DNA from: Roseomonas fluvialis
GTDB lineage: Bacteria > Pseudomonadota > Alphaproteobacteria > Acetobacterales > Acetobacteraceae
Assembly (NCBI RefSeq): GCF_022846615.1
Contig: NZ_AP025637.1
Coordinates: 2,319,001-2,383,000, forward strand
DNA: 64,000 nucleotides
Direction: 5' to 3'
In this document: positions 1 to 8,140 of the stretch, in pieces
Layout of the letters: each line of letters starts with the position of its first letter
How positions within the stretch are numbered: the first letter of the stretch is position 1
Translations under genes and position numbers: made by a program
The notes under the pieces: model-generated
The model's database searches: none
What the model saw: only the letters and a program-made list of their open reading frames with translations
Told to the model about the DNA's origin: nothing

Positions 1-426
1 GGGTCGAACATCTGGTACCACTGCGTCCTGCGCGGCGACACCAACACCATCACCATCGGCGCACGCACCAACATCCAGGACGGCACCATCGTCCATGTGA
101 ATGCTGGGCGTCAGTGCACCACCATCGGCGACGACGTGACGGTCGGTCACGCCGCCATCATCCACGCCTGCACGCTGAAGGACCGCGCCTTCGTGGGCAT
201 GGGCGCCACCGTGCTGGATGATGCCGTCATCGAGGAAGGCGGCGTGCTGGCCGCGGGCTCCGTCCTGCCCCCGGGCAAGGTCATCAAGGCGATGGAGCTC
301 TGGATGGGCAACCCCGCCAAGATGGTCCAGGTGCTGACGGTGGAACGTCGGGCCGGCTTCGACCGGACGGCGCCGCATTATGTCGAACTGGCCGGGCGGC
401 ACCGGCGCTCCCTCGCGGGGGGCTGA
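1..426 (+). CDS. Gamma-carbonic-anhydrase-like hexapeptide-repeat protein (5' partial)
   Basis: The reading frame is open from base 1 and ends at TGA 424-426, so the N-terminus lies outside the window and 141 codons are visible. The protein has left-handed beta-helix hexapeptide periodicity (IGARTNIQDG, IGDDVTVGHAA, VGMGATV) and the family-typical segment ending GNPAK followed by a C-terminal helical tail. Histidines in HVN and GHAAIIHA fit the zinc-ligand positions of the gamma-class carbonic anhydrase/transferase family. Members form trimers in the cytoplasm; many are of unproven catalytic activity, so I name the family rather than claim CO2 hydration. It lies 56 bp upstream of the acyl-CoA ligase and may be cotranscribed with it. 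Confidence 0.9.
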   Translation, partial: GSNIWYHCVLRGDTNTITIGARTNIQDGTIVHVNAGRQCTTIGDDVTVGHAAIIHACTLKDRAFVGMGATVLDDAVIEEGGVLAAGSVLPPGKVIKAMELWMGNPAKMVQVLTVERRAGFDRTAPHYVELAGRHRRSLAGG

Positions 427-482
427 CGCGCCTGGCGATCCCTGCCAGAACCGGGGCCGTCCCCGGAGGTCCAAGGACGCCC

Positions 483-1994
483 ATGACCGAGACCATCTCC
501 CTCCTGATCACCGACGGTGCCGCCGAGGCCCCCGCGTTGCGCGGCACCAACGAACGCCCGCCGCTGAGCTTCGGCGCGCTGCGCGCTTTGTGCGCCCGCA
601 CGGTGAAGGCGCTGAACGCCATCGGCATCGGTCGCGGCGACCGCGTGGCGATCGTGCTGCCGAACGGGCCGGAGATGGCCGCCGCCTTCCTCGCGATCGG
701 CGCCGGTGCGACCACAGCGCCGCTGAACCCGTCCTACCGGGCTGAGGAATTCACCTTCTACCTGACCGACCTCAACGCGAAGGCCCTGGTCGTGCTGCAG
801 GGCGTTGCGTCGGATGCGCGGGAGGTGGCCGCGCGGCTGTCCATCCCGGTGCTCGACCTGGTGCCGGGCGAGGCCGCGGGCGACTTCACACTGGAAGGCG
901 GCAGCCCAGCCAATCCCGAGAAGCCCGGCCTGGCCTGGCCGGAGGATGTGGCGCTGGTGCTGCATACTTCGGGCACCACGGCGCGGCCCAAGATCGTCCC
1001 GTTGACCCAGGCGAATGTCTGCGCCTCGGCGCGCAACATCGCGCGCACGCTGGCGCTGACGCCGGACGATGCCTGCCTCAACATCATGCCGCTGTTCCAT
1101 ATCCATGGGCTGATGGCGGCCGTGCTGGCATCGGTCGGTGCGGGTGGCGCGGTGGTCTGCACGCCGGGCTTCGATGCGCTGCGCTTCTTCCGCTGGCTGG
1201 ATGAGGAACGCCCGTCCTGGGTGACCGCCGTGCCGACGATGCACCAGGCGATCCTGTCGCGTGCGGAGCGCAATGCCGACGTCATCCGCCGCGCGCCGCT
1301 GCGCCTGCTGCGGTCGTCCTCGGCCTCGCTGCCGGGGCCGGTGATGCAGCAGCTCGAACAGGTCTTCGGATGCCCGCTGGTCGAGAGCTACGGCATGACG
1401 GAAGCCTCGCACCAGATGTGTTCGAACCCGCTGGCCGGTCCGCGCAAGCCCGGTTCTGTGGGCCAGCCCGCGGGGCCCGAGGTGGCGATCATGGCCGATG
1501 ACGGCACGCTGCTGCCCCAGGGCGAGATCGGCGAGGTGGTGATCCGCGGCCCCAACGTGACCGCCGGCTACGAGGCGAACCCCGAGGCCAACGCCAAGGC
1601 CTACACAAATGGCTGGTTCCGCACTGGCGACCAGGGCGCGTTCGATGAGGACGGCTTCCTGACGCTGACCGGCCGCCTCAAGGAGCTCATCAACCGCGGC
1701 GGCGAGAAGGTCAGCCCGCTGGAGGTCGATGGCGTGCTGTCGGGCCACCCGGCGGTGGCGCAGGCACTCACCTTCGCCATTCCGCACGCCAAGCTCGGCG
1801 AGGAAGTGGGCGCGGCTGTTGTGCTGCGCGAGGGTATGGAGTGCACCGAGCGCGAGTTGCGCGACTTTTGTGCCCAGCACCTGACCGACTTCAAGGTGCC
1901 GCGGAAGGTGGTGTTCCTGCCCGAGATCCCGAAGGGCGCGACGGGCAAGCTGATGCGCATCGGGCTCGCCGAGAAGCTGGGGCTGACCGCATGA
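483..1994 (+). CDS. AMP-forming acyl-CoA synthetase/ligase
   Basis: 503-aa ANL-superfamily enzyme that would adenylate a carboxylate and transfer it to CoA. Visible motifs are the phosphate-binding loop LHTSGTTARPK (about residues 160-170), the adenine-binding YGMTEASH, the hinge GWFRTGDQG, and the C-terminal catalytic lysine region PKGATGKLMR. Sequence around the hinge and in GRLKELINRGGEKVSP resembles the oxalate/small-acid CoA ligase branch, but the substrate cannot be read from sequence. Full length for the family. The stop overlaps the start of the ketopantoate-reductase-like gene (ATGA), so the two are translationally coupled. They may handle a small branched or keto acid together, which is inference. 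Confidence 0.93.
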   Translation: MTETISLLITDGAAEAPALRGTNERPPLSFGALRALCARTVKALNAIGIGRGDRVAIVLPNGPEMAAAFLAIGAGATTAPLNPSYRAEEFTFYLTDLNAKALVVLQGVASDAREVAARLSIPVLDLVPGEAAGDFTLEGGSPANPEKPGLAWPEDVALVLHTSGTTARPKIVPLTQANVCASARNIARTLALTPDDACLNIMPLFHIHGLMAAVLASVGAGGAVVCTPGFDALRFFRWLDEERPSWVTAVPTMHQAILSRAERNADVIRRAPLRLLRSSSASLPGPVMQQLEQVFGCPLVESYGMTEASHQMCSNPLAGPRKPGSVGQPAGPEVAIMADDGTLLPQGEIGEVVIRGPNVTAGYEANPEANAKAYTNGWFRTGDQGAFDEDGFLTLTGRLKELINRGGEKVSPLEVDGVLSGHPAVAQALTFAIPHAKLGEEVGAAVVLREGMECTERELRDFCAQHLTDFKVPRKVVFLPEIPKGATGKLMRIGLAEKLGLTA

Positions 1995-2968
1995 AGATCT
2001 GCATCTTCGGCGCCGGCGCGATCGGCGGGCTGATGGCCGCGAAACTGGCCCTCAAGGGTGAGGCCGAGGTTACCGTCATCGCGCGCGGTCCGCATCTGGC
2101 AGCGATGCAGGCCGACGGGTTGCGCCTGGTCTCCGAGGGCCAGGAAGTGGTGGCCCGCCCGCGCTGCGTCGCCAGCGCCCAGGAAGCCGGCCTGCAGGAT
2201 TATGTGGTCGTCACGCTGAAGGCGCATTCGCTTCCGGGCGCCGCGCAGCAGATGCAGCCGCTGATCGGGCCGGACACGGCGATCGTCAGCGCGGTGAACG
2301 GCGTGCCCTGGTGGTACTTCCACGGCATCGAGGGCGCGCATGCCGGGCGCATCGTCGAGAGCGTCGACCCCGGCGGCGCCGTCACGCGGCTGCTGCCGCC
2401 CGCGCGGGCCATCGGCTGCATCGTCTACCCGGCGGCCGAGGTCAGCGCGCCCGGGATCATCGAACACACCTACGGCGATCGCTTCTCGCTCGGCGAACCC
2501 GACGGGTCGCGCTCTGTGCGCGCGCAGCGGCTGAGCGAGGCGCTGATCGCCGCCGGCTTCAAGGCGCCAGTGCGTCCGCGCATCCGCGACGAACTCTGGG
2601 TCAAGCTCTGGGGCAATCTTGCCTTCAACCCGATCTCGGCGCTGACAACCGCGACGCTCGACGTGCTGATCGCCGATGACGAGCAGCGCGGCGTGGCGCG
2701 CGCCATGATGCTGGAAGGCCAGCGCGTGGCCGAGGCGCTTGGCGTGCGCTTTGCGATCGATGTCGACAAGCGCATCGCCGGCGCGGCCGAGGTGGGCGCG
2801 CACAAGACCTCCATGCTGCAGGACCTCGAGCGCGGCCGCCCGATGGAGGTCGAGGCGCTGCTCGGCGCCGTGGTCGAACTCGCCGACCTGGTAAACGAGC
2901 CGGCACCGACCTGCCGCACCGTGCTGGCGCTAGTGCGGGCCCGGGCACGCGCCGCCGGCTGCCTGTGA
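1991..2968 (+). CDS. 2-dehydropantoate 2-reductase family oxidoreductase (ApbA/PanE)
   Basis: 325 aa. The N-terminal Rossmann motif GAGAIGG at about residues 7-13 binds NADP, and the C-terminal helical domain carries the HKTSMLQD-type segment with a following E-x-L region typical of ketopantoate reductases. The start at 1991 is set by the ATGA overlap with the preceding ligase. The family reduces ketopantoate to pantoate in CoA biosynthesis, but alphaproteobacteria often carry several paralogues of uncertain substrate. Coupling to an acyl-CoA ligase rather than to pan genes argues that this copy may act on another 2-keto acid. Confidence 0.88.
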   Translation: MKICIFGAGAIGGLMAAKLALKGEAEVTVIARGPHLAAMQADGLRLVSEGQEVVARPRCVASAQEAGLQDYVVVTLKAHSLPGAAQQMQPLIGPDTAIVSAVNGVPWWYFHGIEGAHAGRIVESVDPGGAVTRLLPPARAIGCIVYPAAEVSAPGIIEHTYGDRFSLGEPDGSRSVRAQRLSEALIAAGFKAPVRPRIRDELWVKLWGNLAFNPISALTTATLDVLIADDEQRGVARAMMLEGQRVAEALGVRFAIDVDKRIAGAAEVGAHKTSMLQDLERGRPMEVEALLGAVVELADLVNEPAPTCRTVLALVRARARAAGCL

Positions 2969-3033
2969 TGCCCGCGCGCGCCATGGCGACGGCTTGCGCG
3001 CGGCGGCGGATGCGCGGGCGGGACGCCGCCGCC

Positions 3034-3615
3034 ATGACCCATCTCGCCCTGCCGCGCCGCGCCGCCGCCGTGCTGGTGTTCGGCACGCTTGCCGCCTGCA
3101 ATCGCCCGCCGCCGCCCTTCGTCGCGCTGCCTGCCGATCCGAACAATCCCTTCGCCGACCTGGCGCGGCAGGGGATCCTGCACACCGCCTATGCCTTCGC
3201 CGACCCGCAGCGCCTGGCCGGACGCCCGGCCGAGGCCGCGCAGGCCATCTCCGAGGCCGAGTTCCTGGCGATCGACCTCAGCACCAACCAGCGCTGGACC
3301 GAGATGCTGCCGCTCGTGCAGATCGCCTTCCTGCAGGCGCGTCCGGAATGGCGCGGCGCCCTCGGCATCGCGCCGGAGGCCGAACCGCAGACGGTGATCG
3401 ACGCGATGACTCGGGTGCGCATGGGCGTAGGCGCCGGGGACGAGGCCGCCGCCGCCGCCGCGCTGGCGCCGCCCCTGGTCACGCCGGGCGGCGCGCCATC
3501 CTTCGCGCGGCTGTCGGCGCTGCCGCCGCTGCCGCAAACGGCCTGGGCGGCCATCCGCGCACAGAACGAGCTGTGGCGCATCCAGCGCCAGGGGAGCCGG
3601 GACCGGTGGCCATGA
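3034..3615 (+). CDS. Putative lipoprotein, first of a tandem paralogous pair
   Basis: About 193 aa from ATG 3034. An in-frame GTG at 2965 would add 23 arginine-rich residues; I prefer 3034 because it places a normal signal peptide (basic start, hydrophobic core, lipobox LAAC) at the N-terminus. The mature region has no catalytic motif I recognise. It aligns with the next gene along most of its length: PAEAAQAI, a W after about 20 residues, RGALGIA, an A-rich helix, TPGG, and a LPPLPQTA-like end. The stop overlaps the next start (ATGA at 3612-3615). It is probably anchored on the periplasmic side of a membrane. Function unknown. Confidence 0.75.
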   Translation: MTHLALPRRAAAVLVFGTLAACNRPPPPFVALPADPNNPFADLARQGILHTAYAFADPQRLAGRPAEAAQAISEAEFLAIDLSTNQRWTEMLPLVQIAFLQARPEWRGALGIAPEAEPQTVIDAMTRVRMGVGAGDEAAAAAALAPPLVTPGGAPSFARLSALPPLPQTAWAAIRAQNELWRIQRQGSRDRWP

Positions 3616-4244
3616 CGCTGCGCAGACGCGTGCTGCTGGGTGCCCTCACGTTGCCGGCCTGTGCCGAACTGCGCACCCCGGCCGCATTGCCGCCGGGCGT
3701 GCTGGCCTCCGCGCCCGGCACCGGCGCGCCGTTGCGCGCGGCGGTCTTCGCCACTGCCGCGGCCTTTGCCAACCAGGGCGCGGCGCTGCAGGGCCAGCCG
3801 GCCGAGGCCGCGCTCGCCATCGCGCGGCTCGAAGCGCTGGAGATCGAGGTCGCGGACCGCCGCGCCTGGCCCGCGCTCTCGCCCAGCGTCGGCTTCGCCA
3901 TGCGCACCGCGCGCGACGAGACGCGCGCCGCACTTGGCATTGCCCAGCGTGCGCCGGGGGCGGATGTGGTGCGCGCACTGGCGCTGGTGGCTTCGAGGCT
4001 CCGCGCCGGCAACCGCGCGGGTGCCGTGGATGCACTGCCGGCCACCCTGTTCGAACCGGGCGGGGAGGCGACGCTCGACCGGCTCGCGGCCATCGGACCG
4101 CTGCCGGCGGCCGAGCAGGCGACAGCGGCCCTGGCGCGCGACGTGCGCCGGCTCGACCTCGACCGCGGCTGGGCGGGGGCGGGGAATTGGTGGCAGGCCG
4201 GCGCACCCGGGGCGATCACGGACGGGCTCGGCCTCGGCGAGTAG
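3612..4244 (+). CDS. Putative lipoprotein/exported protein, second of a tandem paralogous pair
   Basis: 210 aa starting at the ATGA overlap with the preceding gene. The N-terminus (TLRRRVLLGALTLPAC) looks like a lipoprotein signal with cysteine at about residue 18, although the Pro before the Ala-Cys is atypical. It shares the paralogue's pattern: PAEAALAI, E-x-L-x-I, an AR-rich helix, RAALGIA, a VVRALAL helix, EPGG, and IGPLPAAE. It ends with an extra Trp/Gly-rich tail (AGNWWQAG). The pair looks like a local duplication followed by divergence. No function is assignable. Confidence 0.75.
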   Translation: MTLRRRVLLGALTLPACAELRTPAALPPGVLASAPGTGAPLRAAVFATAAAFANQGAALQGQPAEAALAIARLEALEIEVADRRAWPALSPSVGFAMRTARDETRAALGIAQRAPGADVVRALALVASRLRAGNRAGAVDALPATLFEPGGEATLDRLAAIGPLPAAEQATAALARDVRRLDLDRGWAGAGNWWQAGAPGAITDGLGLGE

Positions 4245-4322
4245 GCACGCCGCCAGCGGTTTGCTGGCCGCATAGGCGCGCGGTGCCGCCCCGCCGGCGA
4301 TCGTCGCTGGCCGACGCCGGTC

Positions 4323-6122
4323 TCAGTCGGTCGCCATCACCTTCACATAGGACCCGGGGGCGTCCTCGAGGGCTGGCAGGGCGCCGTCGCCCGGGATGCG
4401 GGCGGGAACTTGCGTGCGGTCGAGCGCGCTGACCCATCGATGCCAGTCCGGCCACCAGGAGCCGGCGAGTTCGGTGGCGCCCTTGAACCATTCCTCGGCA
4501 TCGGCCGGCAGGTCGTCGCTGACCCAGTGGCTGTACTTGCCGGCATCGGGCGGGTTCGCGACGCCGGCGATGTGCCCGGACGCCGCGAGCACGAAGCGCG
4601 TCGGTCCCTTGTAGATCTGCGTCGCGCGGTAGGTGGATTTCCACGGCGCGATATGATCCTCGCGCGTGCTGAGGATGTAGGTCGGCAGCTTGATCTTCCG
4701 CAGGTCGAGCTTCACGCCGGCCAGCTCGATCCCGCCCGGCTTCACCAGGTCGTTCTCCTGGTACATGCGGCGCAGGTAGAAGCTGTGCATTCTCGCCGGC
4801 ATGCGCGTGGAATCGTCGTTCCAGTACAGCAGGTCGAAGGGGAAGGGCTCCTGGCCCATCAGGTAGTTGTTCACCACGAAGGACCAGATCAGGTCGTTGG
4901 CGCGCAGCATGTTGAAGGTCGTCGCCATTTCGCGGCCTTCCAGATAGCCGGTCTTCTGCATCTTCTCCTCGAGGGCGGCGAGTTGCTCCTCGTCGATGAA
5001 GACGCCCAGTTCCCCGGCCTCGGCGAAATCCACCATGGTGGTGAAGAAGGTCGCCGACTTCACGCGCGTGTCGCGCTTCGATGCCATGTGCGCGAGCGTG
5101 GACGCGAGCAGCGTGCCGCCCAGGCAATAGCCGATGACGTTCGCACCCTTCTCGCCCGTCGCCTGTTCGATCGCATCGAGCGCCGCATAGGGGCCTTCGC
5201 GCATGTAGTCGTCGAAGCCCTTCTCCGCGAGCGTCTCGTCCGGGTTCACCCAGGAGATCACGAAGACCGTGTGGCCCTGTTCGACCGCCCAGCGGATGAA
5301 GGAGTTCTTCGGCCGCAGGTCCAGGATGTAGAACTTGTTGATCCAGGGCGGGATGATCAGCAGCGGGCGCTTGAGCACCTTCCCGGTGCTGGGCGCGTAC
5401 TGGATCAACTGCATCAGGTCGTTCTGGTACACGACCTTGCCCGGCGTGACGGCGATGTTCTCGCCGACCTTGAACTTGGTGTCGTCGGTCATGCGGATGC
5501 GCAGCTTGCCGCGTCCGCGCTCGAGGTCGCTCAGCAGGTTCGACAACCCGCGCAGCAGGTTCTCGCCGCCCGATTCCGCGGTGCGGCGCAGCACCTCCGG
5601 ATTGGTCATCAGGAAGTTGGTCGGGCTCATCGCATCGACGAATTGCCGCGTGTAGAAATCCACCTTCTGCGCGGTCTTGGGCTCGAGCCCTTCCGCCCCT
5701 TCCACTACCGACCGGAAGTAGCGCGCCGAGAGCAGGTAGGATTGGCGGATGAAGTCGAAGACCTCGTGCTCGCGCCAGGCGTCGTCCTTGAAGCGGCGGT
5801 CCTTGTCGTCCTCGGCAATCACCGGTGCCGGCACATCGCCCATCATGCGCCGCGCGGTGTTCTGCCAGAGCGTCAGGTAGTCGTGCCAGAAGCCGAGCTG
5901 CGCCTGCACCAGCCGCGCGGGGTTCGCCATCAGCCGCGTCGTCATCTCGAGGAAGGCGTGGCCGATCTTGAGCGGATCGGGGTCGGGCGATTCGCCCGCC
6001 TGGCGCTTCAGGAAATCCGAGACGATGCGCTGACCGCGTTCCGCCACATCCGCCATGGTCCGGCTGACCAGCGCGGGGTCCGGCAGCCGGAAGGTGGGGT
6101 TGGTCGGATCTTTGTCGGCCAT
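4323..6122 (-). CDS. phaC: Class I poly(3-hydroxyalkanoate) synthase
   Basis: 599-aa cytoplasmic enzyme that polymerises (R)-3-hydroxyacyl-CoA into PHA storage granules. The lipase-like box GYCLGG carries the catalytic cysteine at about residue 333; the other triad members are the Asp in STREDH and the His in ASGHIAG. The segment PPWINKFYILDL, strongly conserved in PhaC, is present. Length is that of class I synthases, which work without a PhaE/PhaR subunit. The start at 6122 follows a divergent 89-bp region shared with the lipoprotein at 6212. No phaA, phaB or phasin gene is adjacent. It converges on the lipoprotein pair, with 78 bp between stops. Confidence 0.97.
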   Translation of the reverse strand: MADKDPTNPTFRLPDPALVSRTMADVAERGQRIVSDFLKRQAGESPDPDPLKIGHAFLEMTTRLMANPARLVQAQLGFWHDYLTLWQNTARRMMGDVPAPVIAEDDKDRRFKDDAWREHEVFDFIRQSYLLSARYFRSVVEGAEGLEPKTAQKVDFYTRQFVDAMSPTNFLMTNPEVLRRTAESGGENLLRGLSNLLSDLERGRGKLRIRMTDDTKFKVGENIAVTPGKVVYQNDLMQLIQYAPSTGKVLKRPLLIIPPWINKFYILDLRPKNSFIRWAVEQGHTVFVISWVNPDETLAEKGFDDYMREGPYAALDAIEQATGEKGANVIGYCLGGTLLASTLAHMASKRDTRVKSATFFTTMVDFAEAGELGVFIDEEQLAALEEKMQKTGYLEGREMATTFNMLRANDLIWSFVVNNYLMGQEPFPFDLLYWNDDSTRMPARMHSFYLRRMYQENDLVKPGGIELAGVKLDLRKIKLPTYILSTREDHIAPWKSTYRATQIYKGPTRFVLAASGHIAGVANPPDAGKYSHWVSDDLPADAEEWFKGATELAGSWWPDWHRWVSALDRTQVPARIPGDGALPALEDAPGSYVKVMATD

Positions 6123-6211
6123 GGGCGTTCCGGTCGGTGGGGCAGCATGCCCGGCTTCGCGCGACCTCCGATTCGGGTTACCGCTTCCGTGTGATGCGGA
6201 CAGAAGGCGGC

Positions 6212-6853
6212 ATGACCTTAGGGATGGGCCACGTGAATGTGAGCCACAACGGTAGGGGGCGGGCGGGGGGCGATCAAGCGCGGCCGGCCCTGCTCGCGCT
6301 TCTGTTGCTGGCCGCCTGCAGCCCGGGGCAGGGGCCGGAATCGATCGGCCCGGTCTTCGCGCGCATCACCGGCCCGGCCTTCGAGGGACGCGAGCCGCCG
6401 CCCGGGACCGACCAGCCCTTCCCGAACCTCGGCACCATCCCGGCCCGCCCGGCGGTGGCGGACCCCGCGGTACGCGATGCGCTGACCGCGGCGCTGGCCG
6501 AGGACCGCCAGCGCAGCCGCAATCCTCTCGACCCCGAGATGCGTCCGGAGCCGATACGCCCGGCCGGTACGGCGGGGGACGCCAGCCTGCCGATGCGCCC
6601 GCCTGGTGCCGCGCCGGTCGCCGCGGCGCCGCGCGTGCCGTGGGAGACGCCCGGCCTGCCGCCGCCGGCGTCCCCGGCCGCCGTGCCCCAGCCGGGCCCC
6701 GCGCCGGCACCGCAGACCCGGCCCGGCCCGGCGGCTGCGCCGCCGCCCGTCATGGACAACGCGCCGCCTCCGCCGCCACCGGCCGAACTGCTGTCCCCCA
6801 GCGCTCCGCCACCGCCACCGCCGGCGGAACTGCTGGCACCCCGCCCGCGCTGA
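6212..6853 (+). CDS. Proline-rich putative lipoprotein
   Basis: About 213 aa. A hydrophobic stretch ending LLLAACSPG gives a lipobox cysteine, so the protein is probably lipid-anchored. Several in-frame starts exist: ATG 6212 with GAAGG just upstream, ATG 6224, GTG 6233 and GTG 6239. I use 6212, but the true start could be up to 27 nt later. The mature region has a short charged part followed by a low-complexity Pro/Ala tail with two copies of PPPPPPAELL-type sequence. Such tails usually act as flexible periplasmic spacers. Divergent from phaC. No known domain seen. Confidence 0.65.
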   Translation: MTLGMGHVNVSHNGRGRAGGDQARPALLALLLLAACSPGQGPESIGPVFARITGPAFEGREPPPGTDQPFPNLGTIPARPAVADPAVRDALTAALAEDRQRSRNPLDPEMRPEPIRPAGTAGDASLPMRPPGAAPVAAAPRVPWETPGLPPPASPAAVPQPGPAPAPQTRPGPAAAPPPVMDNAPPPPPPAELLSPSAPPPPPPAELLAPRPR

Positions 6854-6913
6854 CGCAGCGATACACAGCGCCCGAGCCTTGTTCTATAGCTCGCCGCCCT
6901 TGCACCACGGACC

Positions 6914-8140
6914 ATGGCCATGACCGAGGACTTCCACCGCATCCGCCGCCTGCCGCCCTACGTATTCGCCGAGGTGAACGCGGCGAAGGCGAAGGCGCGC
7001 GCGGCAGCGGAAGACATCGTCGACCTCGGCATGGGCAACCCCGACAGCCCGACGCCGCCGCACATCGTCGCCAAGCTGGTCGAGGCCGTGCAGGACCCGC
7101 GCACGCACCGCTACTCGATGTCGAAGGGCATCCCGGGCCTGCGGAAGGCGCTCGCGGGGTATTACGACCGGCGCTTCGGCGTGAAGCTGGACCCGGAGAC
7201 CGAGGTGGTCGCCACACTTGGTTCGAAGGAGGGTCTCGCCAACCTGGCGCAGGCCATCGCGAGCCCGGGCGACACCATCCTGGTGCCCAACCCGTCCTAT
7301 CCGATCCACCAGTTCGGCTTCATCATCGCTGGCGCGTCCGTGCGCTCCATTCCGTATACGCCGAATGACGACATGCTTTCGGCGATCGACCGCGCGGTGC
7401 GCCATTCGGTGCCCAAGCCGACCGCGGTGATCGTGAACTTCCCGTCGAACCCGACGGCGCTGGTGGCGGGCATCGAGTTCTACCGCGAACTGGTCGCGCT
7501 GTGCCGGCGGCACGAGCTGTTCATCCTGTCCGACCTTGCCTACGCCGAGTTGTATTTCGGCGACACGCCGCCGCCCTCGGTTCTCGAGGTGGAGGGGGCC
7601 AAGGACATCACGGTGGAATTCACCTCGATGTCCAAGACCTACAACATGCCGGGCTGGCGGATGGGCTTCGCGGCGGGCAATCCGCGGCTGATCGCCGCAC
7701 TCGCGCGGGTGAAGTCTTATCTGGACTATGGCGCCTTCGCGCCTATCCAGATCGCTGCCACCGCCGCGCTGAACGGACCGCAGGACTGCATCGAGGAGAT
7801 GCGGGTCCTGTACAAGGACCGCCGCGACGTGCTGGTGAAGGGGCTGCGCGCCGCCGGCTGGGAGGTTCCCTCGCCGGAGGCTTCGATGTTCATGTGGGCG
7901 CCGATCCCCGAGCGCTTCCGCCACCTCGGTTCCGTCGGCTTCTCGAAGCTCCTGCTCGAGAAGGCGAAGGTCGCGGTCGCGCCGGGCCTCGGCTTCGGGG
8001 AGCACGGCGACGAACATGTGCGCATCGCTCTGGTGGAGAACAACCACCGCATCCGCCAGGCGCTGCGCGGCATCAAGACCTTCCTGTCGGGCGACAATGC
8101 CGCGCCTGTGGAAGCCCAGCAGGAAGCGATCAACGCATGA
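6914..8140 (+). CDS. PLP-dependent aminotransferase, class I/II (LL-DAP/alanine aminotransferase-like)
   Basis: 408 aa, fold-type I aminotransferase. Substrate-binding loop DLGMGNPD near residue 37; PLP lysine in SMSKTYNMPG at residue 241; cofactor-phosphate segment just after (GWRMGFAAGN). It most resembles the group annotated as LL-diaminopimelate aminotransferase or AlaC-type alanine aminotransferase, which commonly precedes hom in alphaproteobacteria. It overlaps hom by ATGA, suggesting an aspartate-family or alanine role. ATG 6914 and ATG 6920 are both possible starts. Confidence 0.93.
   Translation: MAMTEDFHRIRRLPPYVFAEVNAAKAKARAAAEDIVDLGMGNPDSPTPPHIVAKLVEAVQDPRTHRYSMSKGIPGLRKALAGYYDRRFGVKLDPETEVVATLGSKEGLANLAQAIASPGDTILVPNPSYPIHQFGFIIAGASVRSIPYTPNDDMLSAIDRAVRHSVPKPTAVIVNFPSNPTALVAGIEFYRELVALCRRHELFILSDLAYAELYFGDTPPPSVLEVEGAKDITVEFTSMSKTYNMPGWRMGFAAGNPRLIAALARVKSYLDYGAFAPIQIAATAALNGPQDCIEEMRVLYKDRRDVLVKGLRAAGWEVPSPEASMFMWAPIPERFRHLGSVGFSKLLLEKAKVAVAPGLGFGEHGDEHVRIALVENNHRIRQALRGIKTFLSGDNAAPVEAQQEAINA

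Noticed and set aside
4291-4322. Hairpin CCGGCG/CGCCGG between the lipoprotein and phaC stops
   Set aside because: Only 6 bp with a long loop and no T-run; expected by chance in DNA this GC-rich.
6600-6853. Proline-rich low-complexity runs as recombination or regulatory repeats
   Set aside because: They are in-frame coding spacers; similar tails occur in several proteins of the window (41194, 43028, 44496, 51293, 56233).
6884-6890. CTATAG as a -10 element before the aminotransferase gene
   Set aside because: The position 17 nt upstream (TACACA) is not a convincing -35.
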